DNA of 50,126 bases from an uncultured Pelagibacteraceae bacterium (GTDB lineage Bacteria; Pseudomonadota; Alphaproteobacteria; Pelagibacterales; Pelagibacteraceae). Location of the stretch: the NCBI GenBank assembly GCA_902628275.1, contig CACOMI010000008.1, positions 1-50,126 of the forward strand, read 5' to 3'. Below are positions 40,587-47,703 of the stretch, in pieces. Positions within the stretch are counted from its first letter, which is position 1. Each line of letters opens with the position of its first letter. The translations under genes and the position numbers were made by a program. The notes under the pieces were generated by a model, which worked only from the letters and a program-made list of their open reading frames with translations, was not told the DNA's origin and ran no database searches.

Positions 40587-40961
40587 ATGAAAAAAATCAT
40601 AATAACTTTATTTAGTGTTCTATTTGTAACGTCAGCTTATGCAGGTATGAGTGATGAAAATAAAAAGAAAACAATTGAATGTGCTGGAATTTACTATTCT
40701 AATAGCATGATTCCTCAAGGAGAGCTTGAATTAGAAAAGATTGTACACTCTTTTGCTGCTAAGAAATTTTTAAGCTCATATTTAATAAATGAAGGTGTCA
40801 ACGAAGATAATCTCAATAAAGAATTAATAAAGGTTGTTGATGAACGTTACGGAAAACCATACGAGGAAGATATTACCAAAGAATGTGATAATTTTATTTA
40901 TAAGTTAATCCCTAATTCAGAAAGTGAGATTGATAAACTAATCAAATCTGGGATATACTAA
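40587..40961 (+). CDS. small exported protein, unknown
   Basis: A 124-residue protein with a clear signal peptide (MKKIIITLFSVLFVTSAYA, cleaved before GMSDE). The mature part of about 105 residues is helical and charged, with two cysteines (in IECAGIYY and TKECDNF) about 66 residues apart that may form a disulfide in the periplasm. No family is recognised. The ribosome site AAGGGAAAG precedes the ATG. It is separated by 22 bases from the next gene and is probably the first gene of the small-protein operon. Confidence 0.8.
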   Translation: MKKIIITLFSVLFVTSAYAGMSDENKKKTIECAGIYYSNSMIPQGELELEKIVHSFAAKKFLSSYLINEGVNEDNLNKELIKVVDERYGKPYEEDITKECDNFIYKLIPNSESEIDKLIKSGIY

Positions 40962-40983
40962 AAAATAAAAATAAGGAGAAAAA

Positions 40984-41253
40984 ATGGTAAAAATGGTTGG
41001 ATCATTTGAAGTTAATGATTGGGCTCACTGGAAGAAAATGTTTAATGGACATTCTAGACAAAGAGAAGCTGCAGGGATTAAAACAATTTATGTAGGAAAT
41101 GAAATAGAAAATCCCAATAAAGTTCATATTGTTATGGAAACCCCTTCGGCAGATACAATGCAAAAATTTATGCAAGATCCAGAGAATGCAAAAGTAATCG
41201 AACAATCTGGACATAAACAAGAGACAACAGTAATGGCTGTTTGTTCTGATTAA
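40984..41253 (+). CDS. small dimeric alpha/beta-barrel-like protein
   Basis: An 89-residue protein preceded by a strong ribosome site (AAGGAG). The pattern, a first strand MVKMVGSFEVNDWAHWKK, an alpha helix, a strand IVMETPSADTMQKFM, then a last strand TTVMAVCS, fits the ferredoxin-like dimeric alpha/beta barrel found in antibiotic-biosynthesis monooxygenase and related DUFs. It resembles the next gene product in the motif (IV)M..(P/V)..(A/D)...(K/S)FM. Possible roles are heme or quinone oxidation, or ligand binding; no catalytic residue is clear. Confidence 0.75.
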   Translation: MVKMVGSFEVNDWAHWKKMFNGHSRQREAAGIKTIYVGNEIENPNKVHIVMETPSADTMQKFMQDPENAKVIEQSGHKQETTVMAVCSD

Positions 41254-41268
41254 TATAAGGAGGAAAAA

Positions 41269-41550
41269 ATGAAAGACATATTGGTAGTAGGAAAATTAAA
41301 AGAAGGAACTTTTGAGAAATTTATGGGTTTTATGCAATCAGATGAGGGTATGGCTGAAAGAAAAAAGGTTGCTGATGTAACTAAAACAATAGCTAGCGTA
41401 TCGCCTGATAAAAGTACAGTAATGTTTAAAATAGTTGTGCATGACATGAACGCACTACACTCCTTTATGGATGGATCTAATCCAGTTTCAAAACCAATCT
41501 GGGATGAAGTAATGGAGAGTTATGAAATTTTTGAATTATCAAAAACTTAA
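41269..41550 (+). CDS. small dimeric alpha/beta-barrel-like protein, paralogue of preceding gene
   Basis: A 93-residue protein with the same layout as its neighbour. Strand ILVVGKLKEGTFEKFMGFM is followed by a helix, then TVMFKIVVHDMNALHSFM and a closing strand YEIFELSK. The ribosome site AAGGAGG is close to perfect and lies 6 bases before the ATG. The gap to the preceding gene is 15 bases. Two adjacent barrel proteins may form a heterodimer (inference). Confidence 0.75.
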   Translation: MKDILVVGKLKEGTFEKFMGFMQSDEGMAERKKVADVTKTIASVSPDKSTVMFKIVVHDMNALHSFMDGSNPVSKPIWDEVMESYEIFELSKT

Positions 41551-41571
41551 AAAAAAAATATAGGAGGGAAA

Positions 41572-41922
41572 ATGGCTGGTGTAGAAGTAAAAACATTTGA
41601 TAAGGCAGACGAGGTTAATAATAATTTTAATAACGCTAAAATTGAAGCAGTGAAAGTTGGAAATCAACGGGTTATGAGACTTACGTTACAACCTGGTTGG
41701 CAATGGTCAAAAGATATTAAGCCTACGGTTGGTGGTGATAGTTGTCAGGCAACTCATCTTGGAATAATTGTTTCAGGTGCTGTTTGTGCAAAACACAATG
41801 ATGGAACTGAAAAAACTTATAAAGCTGGAGATGCATATTCAATTCAGCCTGGGCACGATGGGTGGGTGGTTGGCGATGAGCCAGCCGTTGCATATGAGTT
41901 TCATGGAATGTGGGGTGAATAA
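41572..41922 (+). CDS. small cupin protein
   Basis: A 116-residue single cupin. Motif 1 appears as CQATHLGIIVSGAVCAKHNDG, where only one of the usual two histidines before the glycine is kept. Motif 2 is GDAYSIQPGHDGWVVGDE, which supplies another histidine. AYEFHGMWGE closes the domain. The ribosome site is AGGAGG. The stop and the next ATG overlap by one base (TAATG). Metal binding is possible with the remaining histidines; the product may bind or rearrange a small ligand. Confidence 0.85.
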   Translation: MAGVEVKTFDKADEVNNNFNNAKIEAVKVGNQRVMRLTLQPGWQWSKDIKPTVGGDSCQATHLGIIVSGAVCAKHNDGTEKTYKAGDAYSIQPGHDGWVVGDEPAVAYEFHGMWGE

Positions 41923-42245
41923 TGTCAAAGTTTTATATTATAGGTAAAATTAGTCGTGACCTTGCTAAAAGGATGCAAAGTGATCCAAATGCTGACAGAG
42001 GTGAAGCTATTAAAATTATTTGCGACACAGTAGGTGTTAAATTTCATAGTTATGAATGGGTTCGAGGTAGATTTGATGTAATCAATGTAATTGAAGGTGA
42101 TTATGAGAGTGTTCTTGGAATGAAAGTTGCAATTATGAATGCAGGATTAATGGAAGATATTATGATCCATGAGGTATTTGATTATAATAAAACTTTTAAC
42201 AAAGCTGCAGACGCTGGAAAAAAATTTAAAAAACCAGGCGAATAA
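41922..42245 (+). CDS. GYD-domain-like small protein
   Basis: A 107-residue protein. The pattern FYIIGKISRDLAKRM, then DRGEAIKIICDTVGVKFHSY, then VRGRFDVINVIEGDYESVLG and a last helix-strand part fits the GYD family (ferredoxin-like fold), where the glycine-tyrosine/phenylalanine-aspartate of the name is GRFDV here. The C-terminal tail is rich in lysine. Function of the family is not known. It starts within the previous gene's stop, so translation is coupled. Confidence 0.75.
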   Translation: MSKFYIIGKISRDLAKRMQSDPNADRGEAIKIICDTVGVKFHSYEWVRGRFDVINVIEGDYESVLGMKVAIMNAGLMEDIMIHEVFDYNKTFNKAADAGKKFKKPGE

Positions 42246-42260
42246 ATAGAAAGGAATAAT

Positions 42261-42581
42261 ATGTCTATATTAGAAAAATACAGTGCTGCTTTAAAAAATA
42301 AAGATGAGGCAGTGATGAATGATCTTTTGCATGATGATTTTAAATTTACAATGCATAAATCAGGAAATGTTTTAACCAAAGGTGATGTTATCAAATGGGC
42401 AATGAGTGGTGATATTAATCAAGATAAGGTTAGAATTGTCTACGAAAATGATGAAATTGGTGTTCATCATTCGTTAGTGACTTTCGATGACGGAAATGTT
42501 GAGGCAGTAATGGCAGTTTACAAATATGATAACGGTAAAATCATAAGTTTGGAAACTGGTGCTACTCCAATGCCAAAATAA
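42261..42581 (+). CDS. SnoaL/NTF2-like small protein
   Basis: A 106-residue protein with one cone-shaped NTF2-like domain. EKYSAALKNKDEAVMNDLLH starts the domain, FKFTMHKSGNVLTKGDVIKW forms the pocket side, and VMAVYKYDNGKIISLETGAT closes it in the SnoaL-4 style. The ribosome site AAAGGAATAAT is good. It is the last of five small soluble proteins. A hairpin covers the gap to the SMR gene that follows. Confidence 0.82.
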   Translation: MSILEKYSAALKNKDEAVMNDLLHDDFKFTMHKSGNVLTKGDVIKWAMSGDINQDKVRIVYENDEIGVHHSLVTFDDGNVEAVMAVYKYDNGKIISLETGATPMPK

Positions 42582-42592
42582 TTCTATATATT

Positions 42593-42632
42593 TGGCAAGA
42601 TTTCATTTAAGATTATTGAATGAGTCTTGCCA
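42593..42632 (+). promoter_or_regulatory. hairpin enclosing the start codon of the first SMR gene
   Basis: TGGCAAGA (42593-42600) pairs with TCTTGCCA (42625-42632). Inside, CATT (42604-42607) pairs with AATG (42619-42622), which holds the ATG at 42620. No ribosome site is visible upstream. The structure could block the start codon unless opened, for example by upstream translation, temperature or a ligand (inference). Confidence 0.5.
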
Positions 42633-42952
42633 CTTCATATTTGTTTTTAGGAATAGCTGTTTTCTTGGGCGTTACCTCAAATAGTTTTGCTAAAAATGCC
42701 GAAGGTTTTACCCTACTTTTTCCAAGTATAATTACAGCGATTACAATTGTATTGTGCATGTATGCTCTTTCACTAGTTATGAAAAATATTCCTATGGGTA
42801 TTACATATGCTTCCTTTGCAGGATTAACAATTATAGCAACTGTTATTGTAGGTATAATAAGATTTAATCAAGTACCTAATTTATATTCATTAATTGGTTT
42901 AGCTTTTATTATTGTTGGAGTTTTGATGGTTAACCTGTTAGGAAATAATTAA
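42620..42952 (+). CDS. small multidrug resistance (SMR)-like membrane protein lacking the conserved Glu
   Basis: A 110-residue protein with four helices aligned over its whole length to EmrE, including FAKNAEGFT (EmrE: LMKFSEGFT) and MGITYASFAGLT (EmrE: TGIAYAIWSGVG). The glutamate that binds protons and substrate in EmrE (Glu14) is Gly17 here, and Trp63 is Phe. The motif TSNSFAK in helix 1 is shared with the partner at 43179. The gene is followed after two bases by the DUF2798-like gene. A heterodimer of the two SMR proteins is plausible; classical proton antiport is not supported. Confidence 0.9.
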   Translation: MSLATSYLFLGIAVFLGVTSNSFAKNAEGFTLLFPSIITAITIVLCMYALSLVMKNIPMGITYASFAGLTIIATVIVGIIRFNQVPNLYSLIGLAFIIVGVLMVNLLGNN

Positions 42953-42954
42953 AT

Positions 42955-43182
42955 ATGATCTCTAAAAAGTACGCACAACCATTATTCATGATTTTTATGT
43001 CATTTGGTATGAGTGTTATAATGAGTGGGGTGGTTGTAGCTGTCAACACAGGAGTTTCTGAGGGTTTCTTTTTTAGATGGGGATATTCTTTAATGTTCGC
43101 ATATCCAATTGCCTTAATAGCTGCATTCACCTTGGCTCCTTTAATGAGACCTTTGGTTAATAAAATTGCATCAAAGGATTGA
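42955..43182 (+). CDS. small membrane protein resembling DUF2798
   Basis: A 75-residue protein with two predicted helices. The pattern FMIFMSFGMSVIMSGVVVAV followed by NTG and FFFRWGYSLMFAYPIAL resembles DUF2798, whose members often sit near transport or stress genes. The ATG lies two bases after the SMR stop, and its TGA overlaps the next ATG (ATGA). It lies exactly between the two SMR genes, so it may be a third subunit of the same membrane complex (inference). Confidence 0.75.
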   Translation: MISKKYAQPLFMIFMSFGMSVIMSGVVVAVNTGVSEGFFFRWGYSLMFAYPIALIAAFTLAPLMRPLVNKIASKD

Positions 43183-43520
43183 TTATGAAACCACTATTGG
43201 GATATTTATTTTTAGCAAATGGAATAGTTTTTGGAATTGCATCAAATAGTTTTGCTAAAATATCTGATGGATTTACCAAATTAACACCTTCTGTATTATG
43301 TATTTTATTTATGTGTATTACTATGTTTTCAATTGCAAAAGCGATGTCAGCACTTCCAGTTGGATTTGCGTACTCCACTTACAGTGGCTTAACAGTTGCT
43401 GGAGTAGTGCTTTTTGCAGTGTTAAAATTTAATCAGATCCCTAATATTTATGGAACTGTAGGAATTATCCTCATAATTATTGGTGTAGTAATGGTTAATT
43501 ACCTTGGCCGACTAAACTGA
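43179..43520 (+). CDS. second SMR-like membrane protein lacking the conserved Glu
   Basis: A 113-residue SMR protein with the same TM1 motif (ASNSFAK) and the same Glu14-to-Gly change (Gly17) as its partner. VGFAYSTYSGLT aligns with the EmrE Tyr60-Trp63 region, and Trp63 is Tyr here. The C terminus ends VMVNYLGRLN. The gene overlaps the DUF2798-like gene by four bases and the convergent DUF952 gene by 22 bases. Two such paralogues in one operon point to a hetero-oligomer. Confidence 0.9.
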   Translation: MIMKPLLGYLFLANGIVFGIASNSFAKISDGFTKLTPSVLCILFMCITMFSIAKAMSALPVGFAYSTYSGLTVAGVVLFAVLKFNQIPNIYGTVGIILIIIGVVMVNYLGRLN

Positions 43521-43870
43521 TATTTTTTTAATATTTCTGGAAGCTCATGAGTACCTTCTTTATCTAAAGGTAATTCAAATTCATCTACAACATTTTTAAT
43601 ATCTAAGGGAGAATATAAATGAGGATACATATCTCCATTTGAGGCCTGTTCCCATAATAAGTGCTCAAGTTTAAAGGCATTAATTTTTAACAAGATTAAT
43701 TTTTCTTTATGTTGATAATATTTCCTAAGAGTTTCTGGAACCTGGTCTTCCTCTGAAAAATGAATGTATCCATCTTTTTTATCTTTATCAGACCCATTAT
43801 AAATTCCAGTCAGCTTGGCTTCTTCCCATTCTTCTTTGTCAATAATTTTAAAAATAAATTCTAAATTCAT
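43499..43870 (-). CDS. DUF952 family protein
   Basis: A 123-residue protein of DUF952. The first half has FIFKIIDKEEWEEAK and KDGYIHFSEEDQVPETLRK, where GYIH.S is the family signature. The second half has LILLKINAFKLEHLLWEQ and MYPHLYSPLDIKNV. The fold is thought to be related to ADP-ribosyltransferase-like domains, but no catalytic role is established. It lies one base downstream of the DUF924 gene on the minus strand. Confidence 0.88.
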   Translation of the reverse strand: MNLEFIFKIIDKEEWEEAKLTGIYNGSDKDKKDGYIHFSEEDQVPETLRKYYQHKEKLILLKINAFKLEHLLWEQASNGDMYPHLYSPLDIKNVVDEFELPLDKEGTHELPEILKKYQFSRPR

Positions 43871-43871
43871 T

Positions 43872-44435
43872 TTACCAAGAGGAATTTGGACCTTTTAAAA
43901 ATTCTATTTCTTCCTCAGTAGATTCTCGACCTAAAATTTCATTTCTATGTGGGTATCTATGAAACTGTCTAATTACTTTTGTATGATCTTGCCAAAATTT
44001 TTTAATCTTATTGTATCCCTCATATTCTCTTAAGTATTTATTTAGTAAATAATAAGCCATTTCGTGATCACTAATCTCTTCACTATGAATTAATGGTAAC
44101 AACATAAAAAATCTATGATTAACATTCATAGCTTCTAAATAACCAGAATAAACTGCATCATTTACGATTAATCTAGTTTTTTGATCTTGCGCAAAAGCTT
44201 TCTTATCATTTCTAAACATGTTTCGTGAAAACTGATCAAAAATTATAACTAATGCTAGACAGCTCATCGGGTTGTCTTGCCAATCGTCGTATTCATTTTG
44301 GCATGCAAGCTCATAATCTTTTAAAAAATTTTCTTTTATTTTTTGATCAAAGTTTTCATCTTTTTTAAAATGCATTTCAGAATTAGTCTCTTTAAACCAG
44401 AAATCAATAATTGCTTGTGCTCTTTCTGGTATCAT
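43872..44435 (-). CDS. DUF924 family protein
   Basis: A 187-residue helical protein of DUF924. Landmarks are IDFWFKETNSEMHFKKD at the N terminus, LALVIIFDQFSRNMFR, which is the family signature (.DQF.RN.FR), and FFMLLPLIHSEE later. The structure resembles a tetratricopeptide-like helical bundle. No enzyme role is known. The ATG overlaps the TGA of the phosphatase gene (ATGA). Confidence 0.9.
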   Translation of the reverse strand: MIPERAQAIIDFWFKETNSEMHFKKDENFDQKIKENFLKDYELACQNEYDDWQDNPMSCLALVIIFDQFSRNMFRNDKKAFAQDQKTRLIVNDAVYSGYLEAMNVNHRFFMLLPLIHSEEISDHEMAYYLLNKYLREYEGYNKIKKFWQDHTKVIRQFHRYPHRNEILGRESTEEEIEFLKGPNSSW

Positions 44436-45238
44436 TCAGCTAAAGGTTTTAATAGTTTTAAAATTTTTTTGTGATTACTAATATTATTTGAAACAATAAT
44501 ATTTCCTCCTACTACTGGATTTTTATTACCCCATGTAGTTACTATTGCTCCACTTGCTCTTACTATTGGTATTATTGGATGAATATCCCAGATTTGATTT
44601 GCACATTGTGCAACTAATTCAAGCCTCCCTTCTGCCAATTGACAATAGGTTAATGCATCAAAACATGGAAATTGCATTCGGTTTATAAATTTTTTAATTT
44701 TAGATTGTTGTTTCAAAGATAATTGATTATGAAATGCAGCAGCTAGTTTTGCATTTGCAAAATTTAATTTACTATTAACTTTTAGTTTCCTTTTTTTATT
44801 ATTTTCAAAAACGTAAGCAGAATTTTTATTTAAATTTAAATAATATTTTTTCATTCTAGGGAAATTTGCTAATCCTAAAATAGGTTCTCCATTATAATTT
44901 AATGAAATAAGATTGCTCCAGCTAGGATTACCTACAACATAAGATCTGGTTCCATCAATAGGGTCAATTACCCAAGAAAATTTACTTTTAGTATTTTTAT
45001 GACCATACTCTTCACCAATAATCTGATGATCAGGAAATTTTTTAGAAATTTTAGATCTTATATATTTTTCAAATGCTTTGTCAGAAGTTGTTACTGGGTC
45101 GTAACCTTTGCCTTTCATTTTATTGTTTATCTTGAATGGCTTATCTAATTTACTGTAATAAAATCTTGTTAGATCTTTAGCTAATTGCTTTAAAAAACTT
45201 GCATAAATTGGATATTTTTTTGTGTCAAAATTACTCAC
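44432..45238 (-). CDS. inositol monophosphatase family protein, possibly histidinol-phosphatase
   Basis: A 268-residue Mg-dependent phosphatase. The metal site is visible as GEEYG (Glu in motif 1) and WVIDPIDGTRSYVVGNP (motif 2, DPIDGT). The third motif is QIWDIHPIIPIVRASGA (WD..P..). The phrase GTRSYVVGNPSWSNLISL is more like the HisN branch than classic SuhB, so histidinol-phosphate is a possible substrate; inositol-1-phosphate, NADP or 3'-phosphoadenosine phosphate are alternatives. It is the first gene of a three-gene minus operon and diverges from 45306. Confidence 0.88.
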   Translation of the reverse strand: MSNFDTKKYPIYASFLKQLAKDLTRFYYSKLDKPFKINNKMKGKGYDPVTTSDKAFEKYIRSKISKKFPDHQIIGEEYGHKNTKSKFSWVIDPIDGTRSYVVGNPSWSNLISLNYNGEPILGLANFPRMKKYYLNLNKNSAYVFENNKKRKLKVNSKLNFANAKLAAAFHNQLSLKQQSKIKKFINRMQFPCFDALTYCQLAEGRLELVAQCANQIWDIHPIIPIVRASGAIVTTWGNKNPVVGGNIIVSNNISNHKKILKLLKPLAE

Positions 45239-45305
45239 ATGGAACTCATACTATTTAATTTATATTGATTAAAGTTAAATTTTAAATAATTCTTACTTTA
45301 TAATT

Positions 45306-46409
45306 ATGAAAATTGAACTATTTCAAAACAAAGTTTATTTCAATAATGGATCTGAAAAAAAAGAAATTCACCCTTTCTGGTTAAGAGAAAGAGTAAATGG
45401 AGAGAAATATTTAGATAAGGGGACCCAACAAAGACTTTTTGATCCTACTTTTTTAAGTAATGATATTTCGATAAATAAAGTCAATCTTAATGAAAAATAT
45501 TTAGAAATTGGTTTTAATGACGGTGTAAATTCAAAATTAGAGATTGATAAAATTACTTCAGAATTTTCTAAAGAAGATACTGTAATTAGATCTATAGAAA
45601 AAACTAAATGGAACTCTTCTCTAAAAAATATTAAAAATTTTGAGTATCAAGAAAACTTTTACGAAAGTAAAGAGATGTATGACTTGCTTGTCTCTTTTTA
45701 CAAATATGGATTTGTTATAATAAAAAATATTCCAACATCAGAAAACTATATTGTAAAATTTGCAAACTCTATTGGAAGTGTTCGAAGAACTAATTTTGGT
45801 GAATATTTTGATGTCAAGTCAAAACCAGATCCAAATGATCTTGCATATACATCGTTAGCTTTAGCTCCTCATACAGATAATCCCTATAGAAATCCTGTCC
45901 CATGTATTCAACTTTTACATTGTATAGAAAGTAAAGTTTCAGGTGGATTGTCAACTTTGGTAGATGGTTACACAGTTACTGAAGATTTAAAAGATCAATA
46001 TCCAGAATTTTATAAAATTTTAACTGAAGTAAAAGTTAGATTTAGATTTATAGATAAAGAAGTAATTTTAGAGACTATTTCTCCTTTAATTGAGCTTAAT
46101 GAGAATAAAAATTTTAAGCAGGTAAGATTTAGTCCAAGATTGGATTATGTTCCTATTTTAGATAAAGAAAAATTAGATCTTTATTATCAAGCAAGAAAAA
46201 AATTATCTGAGATGTATAATTCAAATAAATATAGAATTGAATTTAAACTTGAGCCAAAAGATTTAATGATGATGGACAATCATAGACTGCTTCATGGAAG
46301 AACAGCATATGAAACAAAAGAAGGTGAGAGATTTTTACAAGGGTGTTATATTGATTACGATAGTTCTGAGGGAAAACTCAGACACTTAAAAAGAAAATTT
46401 AATCTTTAA
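45306..46409 (+). CDS. gamma-butyrobetaine hydroxylase-like Fe(II)/2-oxoglutarate dioxygenase
   Basis: A 367-residue protein with the two-domain plan of gamma-butyrobetaine hydroxylase. The N-terminal DUF971-like domain of about 90 residues (HPFWLRERVNGEKYLDKGTQ) lacks an obvious zinc Cys set. The C-terminal TauD/TfdA domain has HTDNPY (first His and Asp iron ligands) and DNHRLLHGRTAY (distal His), with a following arginine for 2-oxoglutarate. The likely substrate is gamma-butyrobetaine, trimethyllysine or another quaternary amine. It overlaps the reductase gene on the other strand by 11 bases. Confidence 0.9.
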   Translation: MKIELFQNKVYFNNGSEKKEIHPFWLRERVNGEKYLDKGTQQRLFDPTFLSNDISINKVNLNEKYLEIGFNDGVNSKLEIDKITSEFSKEDTVIRSIEKTKWNSSLKNIKNFEYQENFYESKEMYDLLVSFYKYGFVIIKNIPTSENYIVKFANSIGSVRRTNFGEYFDVKSKPDPNDLAYTSLALAPHTDNPYRNPVPCIQLLHCIESKVSGGLSTLVDGYTVTEDLKDQYPEFYKILTEVKVRFRFIDKEVILETISPLIELNENKNFKQVRFSPRLDYVPILDKEKLDLYYQARKKLSEMYNSNKYRIEFKLEPKDLMMMDNHRLLHGRTAYETKEGERFLQGCYIDYDSSEGKLRHLKRKFNL

Positions 46410-46986
46410 ATAAATTTTCTATTTGCGCTTCAGCATCTTTAATTGATTTTTCATAGTCTAGTGCCATTTGATCTGCACTAATAATGTCTACTTTTTGTAT
46501 TCCAAAAAAATTAAGAATAAATTTTAGCCAAGGAGTTAAAAAATCCTCTGAACTATTTAATTTTGTTCCACCTGAAGTAATAACTAAATAGGCATGCTTA
46601 TTTTTTAATAACCCTTCTCTTCTACCATTTGGTTTAAATCTAAAAGTTTCACCTATTCTGGCAGCTAAATCAGACCAAGCCTTGAGAGTTGCTGGAGGAC
46701 CATAATTATAAATTGGAGCTGAAATTATTATTATATCACTTTCTTTTAACTCATTTACAAGCTTATCAGAAAGTTCGAACATTTTTTTATGCTCATTTGT
46801 TTGATCTTTTTCATCTATTTTCATTCCAGATTCTGTAAGCCCACTTACAAAAAGCATCTCATCATCTAAATCTCTATAAATTACCTCATCTCCAGGTTTT
46901 TTTATTTTATCTAAAAGCTTTTTTGCTAAAGCTCTAGAAGTAGAGCCTTTTTTTCTTGCGCTAGAGTCTATTTGATAAATCTTCAT
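46399..46986 (-). CDS. flavodoxin-fold NAD(P)H:FMN oxidoreductase (AzoR-like)
   Basis: A 195-residue protein of the flavodoxin_2 family. The N terminus KIYQIDSSARKKGSTSRALA binds the FMN phosphate. The segment SAPIYNYGPPATLKAWSD matches the P.YN...P..LK.W.D signature of AzoR-type quinone/azo reductases. The later GGTKLNSSEDF is a typical flavin-side loop. It reduces quinones or other electrophiles with two electrons. It lies nine bases after ccdA on the minus strand and may share its transcript. Confidence 0.9.
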   Translation of the reverse strand: MKIYQIDSSARKKGSTSRALAKKLLDKIKKPGDEVIYRDLDDEMLFVSGLTESGMKIDEKDQTNEHKKMFELSDKLVNELKESDIIIISAPIYNYGPPATLKAWSDLAARIGETFRFKPNGRREGLLKNKHAYLVITSGGTKLNSSEDFLTPWLKFILNFFGIQKVDIISADQMALDYEKSIKDAEAQIENLFKD

Positions 46987-46995
46987 TAATACCTT

Positions 46996-47703
46996 TTATC
47001 CGAATTTTTGCATAAAAGGAAAGATTTCAATTATATAAAAACCAATAGCTTGTAATTGATTTGTTAAAATTAAAATACCTGTAATCAAAAGAATGATTCC
47101 TCCAGATTTAGATATTAAAGTAATATTTTTTTTAAAATTTTTTGAAAATAACAAAAATTTTTGAATTAAGTAACCAGATAAAATAAAAGGAATAGCAAGC
47201 CCTAATGAGTAGAATATAAGTAGTAATACTGCTCTTGCTAATGTTTCTTCAATTGATGCCAAGGCCAAAATAGAGCCTAAAATAGGACCAATACATGGTG
47301 TCCAACCAAACCCAAAAGCTAATCCAATTATATATGGAAATAAAATGTTTCTAGATTCTTTTGCATCAAATCTTTTTTCTAAATTCAAGTAAGGAATATT
47401 TATTAATCCAATTAACTGCAGTGAAAAAATTATTATTATAAAACCGGCTATTATTCTTAAAAATTCTGAATTTTGTAAAAGTGCTTTTCCTATAAAGGAT
47501 GCTGAGGCACCTAATATCACAAAGACTGTTGAAAAACCCAAACAAAATAAAATTAAAGAAAATAGATTTATTTTTTTTGACTCTACTATATTTTGCAAAG
47601 ATTGACCTGAAATATAAGAAATGTACCCAGGTATCAAAGGTAATACACAAGGAGACAAAAAACTTACAAGACCTGCTCCAAAAGCGACTAAAAATTCAAA
47701 CAT
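46996..47703 (-). CDS. ccdA: CcdA/DsbD-family thiol-disulfide transmembrane protein
   Basis: A 235-residue protein with six predicted helices. Both catalytic cysteines are present, in SPCVLPLIPG (helix 1) and TPCIGPILG (helix 4), each followed by the family proline. CcdA carries reducing equivalents from cytoplasmic thioredoxin to periplasmic thiol proteins, for example for cytochrome c maturation. It begins directly after the ppc stop with no spacer, on the same strand. Confidence 0.95.
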   Translation of the reverse strand: MFEFLVAFGAGLVSFLSPCVLPLIPGYISYISGQSLQNIVESKKINLFSLILFCLGFSTVFVILGASASFIGKALLQNSEFLRIIAGFIIIIFSLQLIGLINIPYLNLEKRFDAKESRNILFPYIIGLAFGFGWTPCIGPILGSILALASIEETLARAVLLLIFYSLGLAIPFILSGYLIQKFLLFSKNFKKNITLISKSGGIILLITGILILTNQLQAIGFYIIEIFPFMQKFG

